Assembly: GCF_000003605.2 (NCBI RefSeq)
Contig: NW_003119425.1
Location: 1,551,416 to 1,563,605, forward strand
Source of the DNA: Saccoglossus kowalevskii
Taxonomy: Eukaryota; Hemichordata; Enteropneusta; Harrimaniidae
Length of the DNA stretch: 12,190 nt
Direction: 5' to 3'
The notes under the pieces: generated by a model
Database searches by the model: none
The model's input: only the letters and a program-made list of their open reading frames with translations
What the model was told of the DNA's origin: nothing
Made by a program: the position numbers and the translations under genes
Part shown: positions 7,843 through 12,190 of the stretch, one piece after another
Layout of the letters: each line of letters begins with the position of its first letter
Numbering within the stretch: position 1 is the first letter of the stretch

Positions 7843-8228
7843 AAAGCAGGGGAGTAGTCACCTGCGCATGTGTCAGAAGGCCATAGCGTGTCTTTGTTTA
7901 CAAACAAGCGTCTACCCATGAGCATTTGCGTTTTTAGCGTGTGTTGTCATCATGGCTTGGGACTCAATTCCCGCGCGTGCGCAGGTGACGCTTTAAAGTA
8001 AAAAGTGTACTTCAATTTCAATCTCATTTAGCGAACATTTTTTTACAATTTCCATTTTCTGGGAGTGTCTTTGGCCGGGTATGTCTCCCTTTCTCAATTG
8101 TTAAACTGTGGTTACTTGTTTTAAATTTAGACGTAATTAATTCTTTGAAATAAGTAAACTTGTTTGTTTGTAAACAATGACACGCTATGGCCATCTGGTG
8201 CATGCGCAGGCTACGACTCCCCCGCTTT
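7843..8228. mobile_element. 386-bp MITE-like element with 66-bp terminal inverted repeats
   Basis: Left arm 7843-7908 and right arm 8163-8228 are reverse complements at 56 of 66 positions without gaps, beginning AAAGC(A/G)GGGG. The 254-bp interior has no transposase. A partial third arm in right-end orientation (GCGTGCGCAGGTGACGCTTTAAAG, about 7975-7998) suggests a nested or internally rearranged copy. No clear target-site duplication is visible, so the superfamily is unassigned. It would lie inside the first intron if the TRIM splice model is right. Confidence 0.75.
7972..7983 (-). promoter_or_regulatory. NRF1-type palindromic motif
   Basis: TGCGCACGCGCG on the minus strand matches YGCGCAYGCGCR at every position. 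It is inside the MITE-like element, whose arms also carry TGCGCATG. Regulatory activity is speculative. Confidence 0.25.
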
Positions 8229-8442
8229 AATGAGGACAAAATGTTTATAAATTACATGTCAGCTTCAGCGCAAGACAGCAGCGTCTACCAACTCACAATT
8301 GACAACCTCCTTCCAATATACATGTTTCATTTGCATCTGTTCATTCTGTTTAGATCCTAATTTGGTACTGTTGTCAACTTTAAAACCGGGCAAATCAGTC
8401 GACAGGTTGAACATTAACTGTACTTCCATGTGTCAGTGTTAG

Positions 8443-8615
8443 TTATACCCCAGGGAAGGCAAATGATATAGTCACTGGTTGCTTCGGTCCCAGTTTATAT
8501 AAATCAAAGATGTTACGCTGATAGTAAGCATAGATACATCGCCCGCCTACACAGTGTTGTTCCGTTCGGACATTCTTCCCTCCACAACAGTGGAGTGCTT
8601 TGCCGGAACATTCAC
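8443..8615 (-). other. Cysteine-rich open segment; possible alternative 3' exon of the right TRIM gene
   Basis: From an acceptor-like TTGAATTTTCAAG ending at 8616 the frame is open for 57 codons to TAA at 8445-8443. Its spacing is C-x6-CC-x10-C-x4-C (CSGKALHCCGG...HCVGGRC). It requires one base from the preceding exon, which also fits the phase-1 GTGCGT donor at 8910-8905. A donor-like GGG|GTATAA overlaps the end. No ATG is in frame. The cysteine spacing recalls small disulphide-rich domains, but I recognise no family. Chance cannot be excluded. Confidence 0.2.
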
Positions 8616-8659
8616 CTTGAAAATTCAAGATGGCATAGATAGGACACGTGAATGTTCCG
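8604..8659. repeat. Perfect 12-bp inverted repeat with nested palindrome
   Basis: CGGAACATTCAC (8604-8615) and GTGAATGTTCCG (8648-8659) are exact reverse complements with a 32-nt spacer. The spacer starts with CTTGAAAATTCAAG, another small stem. It may act as a cruciform or a short hairpin. Confidence 0.7.
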
Positions 8660-8754
8660 TATAATCAAACAAATTACCCCTTTCCACTAAATCGCAAATT
8701 ACTCACCTTTTCTGGGGAAACACTGACGTTTTAGTTTTTTTCCAAAACCCACAG

Positions 8755-8760
8755 TTTATT
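8755..8760 (-). terminator. AATAAA poly(A) signal of the right TRIM gene (unspliced form)
   Basis: AATAAA on the minus strand 116 nt after the TAA at 8878-8876, followed downstream by G/T-rich sequence (CTGTGGGTTTTGG). Consistent with the 3' end of a single-exon transcript. Confidence 0.55.
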
Positions 8761-8875
8761 ACTATACTACACACGAGAGATGACCCTCGCAATGTCATAT
8801 AGTACAAATTCACAAAAAAATGTGTTTTTCAGGTCAAAATAGTTATTCCCCTCTATATGTGGGCAAATACACCCG

Positions 8876-10060
8876 TTAACCAACGAAGTGCCATTCCTTA
8901 TTATACGCACCTTCAGGGTGTTCGGAAAACTGTGCTGTAGAGCTTCCAGCTATATGCGTTACCTTGTTGCGTGGCTCCGTCATACTAGCAGTAACCGTAT
9001 TGACTGATTCGCCTGGGTTTCCCAAATCCTCTTCCGCGCCGAATCCCTCATTAGGCGACTCACACGCAGGTGTACTTATTCGAGGGATTGTCCCATTGCA
9101 ACTCGTAGTTGTTCCATGAGAACATTCTAAGATTTCCAAACTGGGTCTAGACTTCACGCAGTCGTCTTGTTCGGTGTGTTTATCGGTGGCAAGGTCAAGT
9201 TGATCCACATAGGACAAGGTTTTCTGGAATTTTGAAACTATTTCACCGTTATTGAAGTACTCTTGTAGCACATTAATCAAACTGCGTGTACTGGAAATAT
9301 CTTTTCCCTTTCTTGCATACCGATGAAATTCGCTTTCCAAATATCTTGATTTTAATTCCTTTTCCTTCTTCAAATCTTGCAATAGCCTATCACTGTTTTT
9401 CTCCATCTTTTCCATGTTTTCTGCAACGTGTCTCGTCACACTGGTGGCTTCAGCTTGGTAAAGTTCCTCCATAGCAACCAGCTCACACGTGACCGACTCG
9501 GAAGACTTCTGACATTCTTTCTCCTTTTCTTGTAATTTTCTCATAACTCTATGCATGACGTCACCCGAGCATAGGTGATTACGCCGAGGAGCTCGATAAT
9601 CGATTGGGACATTGCATGAAGCACAGCGTGACTTGTGTAGTTCGTCTACGTGACTCACTGAGTGCGTTCCGAGTCTGTGTATGGCCTGTGTTTGTTTGTA
9701 TCCGTACTTGGGAACCGTGGTCGCAGGAACGATTTTATGAGCCGTGCAGCACGATTCACGCAGGTTCAATCCACAATCAACACACAGTTGCTTAAATGCT
9801 TTTCTATGATAAGCGCTACATGAAGTAGGTCCTTCAATGGCACTGGCATGGTCTTCCGCAAAATCATAACGACCGTTTGTTGACGACGCCGCCCCAAGGT
9901 TGCAGACATGGTAATCGAGAGGAACAATATGGGCTCGACACTCGGGGCATTTCATATCTCCTGTTGTCTTCGAAAGATTAGTAAGACACTTTGTACAGTA
10001 AGCTAGTCGACATGACAACGTATCAACATGTCTGCTATGGTCATAAGTTACGGCATTCAT
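8876..10060 (-). CDS. TRIM-like protein with degenerate RING and B-boxes and an intact coiled coil
   Basis: First in-frame ATG is at 10060-10058 (a GTG at 10072 is not a likely animal start), giving 394 residues to TAA. RING remnant: C17, C22, C25, C38 and C41 (CPEC) align with the left TRIM, but the histidine position is L19 and the first ligand pair falls upstream of the ATG. B-box 1: C81, C93, C96, C104 and H108 are kept, while expected ligands are Y84, R101 and P117. B-box 2: H137, C146 and C149 are kept, with expected cysteines replaced by S134, D154 and A157. Residues ~168-275 are a charged heptad-rich coiled coil; ~295-383 is a Ser/Thr/Pro/Glu-rich tail. No NHL or B30.2 domain. Family: TRIM coiled coils dimerise and RINGs bind E2. 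Inferred: ligase activity is probably lost. Either a non-catalytic TRIM or a young pseudogene; the long open frame favours the former or recent decay. A GTGCGT donor at 8910-8905 could replace the last 11 codons by splicing. Confidence 0.75.
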   Translation of the reverse strand: MNAVTYDHSRHVDTLSCRLAYCTKCLTNLSKTTGDMKCPECRAHIVPLDYHVCNLGAASSTNGRYDFAEDHASAIEGPTSCSAYHRKAFKQLCVDCGLNLRESCCTAHKIVPATTVPKYGYKQTQAIHRLGTHSVSHVDELHKSRCASCNVPIDYRAPRRNHLCSGDVMHRVMRKLQEKEKECQKSSESVTCELVAMEELYQAEATSVTRHVAENMEKMEKNSDRLLQDLKKEKELKSRYLESEFHRYARKGKDISSTRSLINVLQEYFNNGEIVSKFQKTLSYVDQLDLATDKHTEQDDCVKSRPSLEILECSHGTTTSCNGTIPRISTPACESPNEGFGAEEDLGNPGESVNTVTASMTEPRNKVTHIAGSSTAQFSEHPEGAYNKEWHFVG

Positions 10061-10189
10061 GATGTCAAACACAAGGTTGCAGATGCAATGTATATTGTCG
10101 AAATGGGAACGGTTTCACGATAAAATCACGAAGAAAATGGCGTGTCGAGTCCAGAGAACGGGGACTTTTGTCGCAGACATGCACGCCAT
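10058..10189 (-). pseudogene. Upstream in-frame RING-coding segment with a stop codon
   Basis: A well-placed ATG at 10189-10187 (AAAAATGGCG, G at +4) is in the same frame as the TRIM main exon but is followed by TGA at 10117-10115. Between that stop and the ATG at 10060 the frame still encodes IHCICNLVFDIMNAVT, which aligns with the missing front of a TRIM RING (usual C-x-I-C) with His in the first ligand place. So the ancestral start was probably at 10189, as in the left TRIM (ATGGCG), and the N-terminus is now broken or begins at 10060. Confidence 0.5.
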
Positions 10190-10290
10190 TTTTCGCAGAA
10201 TATTTCAACAGTCACGCTTTAAAAATAGTATTCTAGTTTTTATGGTGACTAACTAATTCGTAGAATGCCCCGCCCCCTGTTTCCGTGAAT
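10190..10290 (-). promoter_or_regulatory. Putative promoter of the right TRIM gene with GC box
   Basis: GGGGCGGGG (minus strand, 10276-10268) is a canonical SP/KLF GC box about 80 bp upstream of the 10189 ATG. A CGGAA ETS-like core is adjacent (about 10280-10285). No TATA box at the usual distance. Confidence 0.35.
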
Positions 10291-10880
10291 GCGCTTGTCG
10301 GGGTACCTAACTACCTTGCATGTATATTGTCCCTGGCGGAGCTGTCATTCTGTACAAAGGCGGCAAATGTTATTGGCAAGGAGAACAGTGAATTATACAT
10401 GGAGGTGGATAAAAAAAAAGACTATATTTCGTAATATTTGTCTGATAATATATTTTGCTACTTCCTGTACTTACAATGTAGAGGTACTAGTATTTCTAAC
10501 CAGCCCTCTACTATCGAGTTGACTTTTACTTTTATTAAACACATAAAATTCCCCAGGGGGAATTAAAATGATTACATTTACACTAAAGAAAACTAGACTA
10601 ATAATACAAAACACTAAGACTAAAGTAGTGATGAAAAAATAATAATAATCGAAATAAAAAAAACATGAATAGTAATATATCCCCAATAGCAAAAATGAAG
10701 GTAGAAGAAACCATTGTTAAAAAGTAATAATAATGCGTTAATACATTAAGGTTTAAAAATCTTGGAGGTGTAACAGCACCCCACCCCCACCCCCAAGTCT
10801 CTGGTGGGGTTGACAATTGAAACACATTTCTTCAGTTGTTTTATTGATTTAAAAAAAAAAAGCATTTGCTTCCATCTAGT
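10291..10880. other. A-rich gene-free stretch with short palindromes and an A-run
   Basis: Contains AATTCCCC-AG-GGGGAATT (10547-10564, 8-bp palindromic arms), AAT-rich simple sequence and an A11 run (10851-10861). Frames here are AT-rich shadows. The A-run just before the LINE remnant might be the tail of an older retroposed sequence, but no body is recognised. Confidence 0.5.
10779..10809 (-). repeat. G-rich tract with G-quadruplex potential
   Basis: The minus strand has GGGGGTGGGGGTGGGG (complement of 10779-10794), three G-runs of 4-5. A nearby CCCCACC/GGTGGGG inverted repeat (10779-10785 with 10803-10809) could alternatively form a hairpin. A canonical four-tract quadruplex needs a fourth run, which is absent. 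Confidence 0.5.
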
Positions 10881-10882
10881 AT

Positions 10883-11266
10883 GTGGATCTTTCACATAAG
10901 CTAAGCCACAATGGAGTCAATGGAAAATTTTATAACATTTTAAAAGCTATTTCTACTAATTTGGTAGGATGTGTGAAAGTTAAAAATGGTTTGACCAATA
11001 CTTTCCCAATCGAGAAATGCATCAGACATTTTTACATAAATGATATTAAAGAACAAATAAATTCCTCGCACAATGACCCACCAACTCTTGTTAAAAAAAA
11101 TGGCTTCCATGTCTATTGTATACAACAAGGAGGTAATACCTTCATGTATAGACATAACTTGCTTTTACTCCTAGAGATAAAAACTGGGCTACAAAATGCT
11201 ATCAACGCCCTGCAATCATACTGTAAGAAATGGAAGTTGGAAATTAATATTACTAATCAAAAGTAA
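10883..11266 (+). pseudogene. Reverse transcriptase palm fragment lacking catalytic residues
   Basis: The expected YADD motif reads MYRHN in frame (near 11147-11160), replacing both aspartates, so polymerase activity is abolished. The RQGxxLSPLLF block expected before FYIND is deleted (CIR is followed directly by HFYIND), about ten codons. The thumb sequence up to WKLEINI is well kept. Terminates at TAATAA at 11264-11269. Confidence 0.8.
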
Positions 11267-11352
11267 TAATCTTATGTAATCATGTATCCCATTGCAAATT
11301 CATCTAAAGATGCTTGATGCAGTGCCAGTAATTAAACCAGTCCTTCTGTGCT

Positions 11353-11760
11353 GTGCAGAAATTAGGTGATATAGTTAAACACACAAAGGATTTGTGTAAT
11401 TTTCCAGCTCCAATGGAAAAACTCCACATCAAATTTTTGCTGAAAGTAATTAGCAGGGCTCCCAATCTAGCTTGTTTACTTGAACTAGGGAGATATCCTC
11501 TTGTTATAGAAAGCACAAATGATATTGAATCAAAAAAGAGTATGCCAGAAAATACACAGATGAGTGAAGCATATAAACTTGGTTTGAATATGCACAATTA
11601 AGGTACACAGAATTGGGTATATACCAGTAGTGTAACTCAAATATTAGATGAGATAAAACTCAATATTTGGAAAAACAATAAATTAAAATACAGTGAAGCC
11701 TTAAACTTTAAGTTCAATGCCAGAAAAGATGTAAAGAGTTTATGCACAATATTGACAAAT
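11353..11760 (+). pseudogene. LINE ORF2 linker region with internal stop
   Basis: Frame continues from MQKLGDIV... through LELGRYPL and MSEAYKLGLNMHN to TAA (11599-11601), then in the same frame reads on as GTQNWVYTSSVTQILDEI. A single nonsense mutation therefore splits it. A few codons are missing between KVIS and APNLAC compared with the usual family spacing (from memory). Confidence 0.75.
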
Positions 11761-11857
11761 GCATAAACCACATAAATAAACTCAGAACTTACAGAAAATT
11801 TAAAACAGACTTTTCACTAAAAAAATACTAAATAGTAAAAAAAAATCGCCATATCAC

Positions 11858-12130
11858 TTGAAACTGAGGATAAGTGTCCATTACAGATTGAAATGGGAAG
11901 GTACAATGATGTACCAATCTCTGATAGAACATGAAAATAAGCAACACTTCTTTTCATGCCAGTTATACACTAAGGAAAGAGAAAGTTTGTTCAGAAAACA
12001 CAATGATGTTGCGAAACACATTTATCACTGTTTTAATATCCGTGAAAATTTAATTAAAAGTGAAATGCTTAAATCAGCTGCTCCAAAAAAAATACAAATT
12101 AGCCAGTTTTTTGCATCTTTAGAAATTTGA
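11858..12130 (+). pseudogene. LINE ORF2 C-terminal fragment, frameshifted
   Basis: RISVH in one frame is followed by LQIEMGRYNDVPISDRT in the next, then SCQLYTKERESLFRK back in the first, so at least two compensating indels are present and the zinc knuckle cysteines are largely lost. Ends at TGA 12128-12130; AT-rich 3'UTR follows to the window edge. Confidence 0.75.
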
Positions 12131-12190
12131 GCATCTTGTTTGATTTTTCCCTGTATTAATAGTGTTAGTTGTTTTTTTATGTCTTTGGAA

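Larger units (their letters stand above)
10880..12190 (+). mobile_element. Inactive LINE (non-LTR retrotransposon) copy, RT palm to C-terminus
   Basis: Plus-strand frames in conserved order cover the RT palm/thumb (10883-11266), the post-RT linker (11353-11760) and the C-terminal knuckle region (11858-12130). Recognisable blocks: SHNGVNGKFYNILKAI, FYINDIKEQI, GLQNAINALQSYCKKWKLEI, MEKLHIKF...LELGRYPL, MSEAYKLGLNMHN, LRISVH, LQIEMGRYNDVP, SCQLYTKERESLFRK. It has lost the endonuclease end and continues off the right edge. The same broad ORF2 type as the copy at 913-1675, but a distinct subfamily by sequence. CR1/Jockey-like by recollection. Confidence 0.85.

Noticed and set aside
7674-7925. Minus-strand 83-codon ORF starting with ATG
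   Set aside because: Its first third is the MITE arm and the rest overlaps the acceptor region of the candidate exon; more likely intron sequence.
9761-9776. GGTTCAATCC resembling a tRNA T-loop
   Set aside because: It is within the TRIM coding sequence and has no acceptor, D-arm or anticodon stems around it.
9286-10256. Plus-strand ORFs opposite the right TRIM
   Set aside because: Shadows of the minus-strand coding sequence and its 5' flank.
11304-11597. Minus-strand 97-codon ORF
   Set aside because: Antisense shadow of the LINE linker region, which has recognisable sense-strand motifs.

Overview
The window reads as nuclear DNA from an invertebrate animal. It is AT-rich intergenic sequence with degraded non-LTR retrotransposons, short inverted-repeat elements and animal core-promoter motifs, and there is no operon or Shine-Dalgarno organisation. 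The two gene-grade coding segments are TRIM (RING/B-box/coiled-coil) proteins of the kind expanded in lophotrochozoans and lancelets. A weak GACGGACG-type dispersed repeat (5090-5370) reminds me of molluscan genomes. That is a memory-based impression, so I do not name a species.

Layout. (1) 1-366, minus strand: the first 122 codons of a canonical TRIM gene with an intact C3HC4 RING and the start of B-box 1; the gene runs off the left edge. Its promoter-proximal DNA (367-~480) has an overlapping E-box/CRE. (2) ~913-1675, plus strand: 3' end of a 5'-truncated LINE with a frameshift. (3) 2097-3560: a cluster of short repeats. A 51-bp unit carrying a YY1-type motif occurs twice in tandem and once inverted (forming a ~95-nt hairpin) and again 1.3 kb away inside a ~90-bp dispersed repeat. 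A 31-bp repeat keeps the same reading frame in two small ORFs. (4) 3561-6600: mostly featureless AT-rich sequence with simple repeats, a TATA/Inr pair and an inverted pair of CTCF-like cores. (5) 6594-10276, minus strand: a second TRIM gene, head-to-tail with the first. Its main exon is open for 394 codons from the first in-frame ATG, but many zinc ligands of RING, B-box 1 and B-box 2 are replaced. Phase-compatible splice signals suggest the C-terminus may continue through two small exons to a stop and AATAAA near 6600; the unspliced alternative stops at 8876 with AATAAA at 8755-8760. A 386-bp inverted-repeat (MITE-like) element lies at 7843-8228. (6) 10880-12190, plus strand: a second, more complete but inactive LINE copy, with the YADD catalytic box destroyed, several frameshifts and a stop.

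The two TRIM genes are probably tandem paralogues. The left one looks like a normal ubiquitin ligase; the right one has kept its coiled coil and a long reading frame while losing zinc-binding residues. It could be a catalytically dead TRIM (decoy or regulator) or a young pseudogene. I found no tRNA, rRNA, CRISPR array, or clearly new multi-gene system. The strongest leads are the zinc-ligand-depleted TRIM and the YY1-bearing hairpin repeat.
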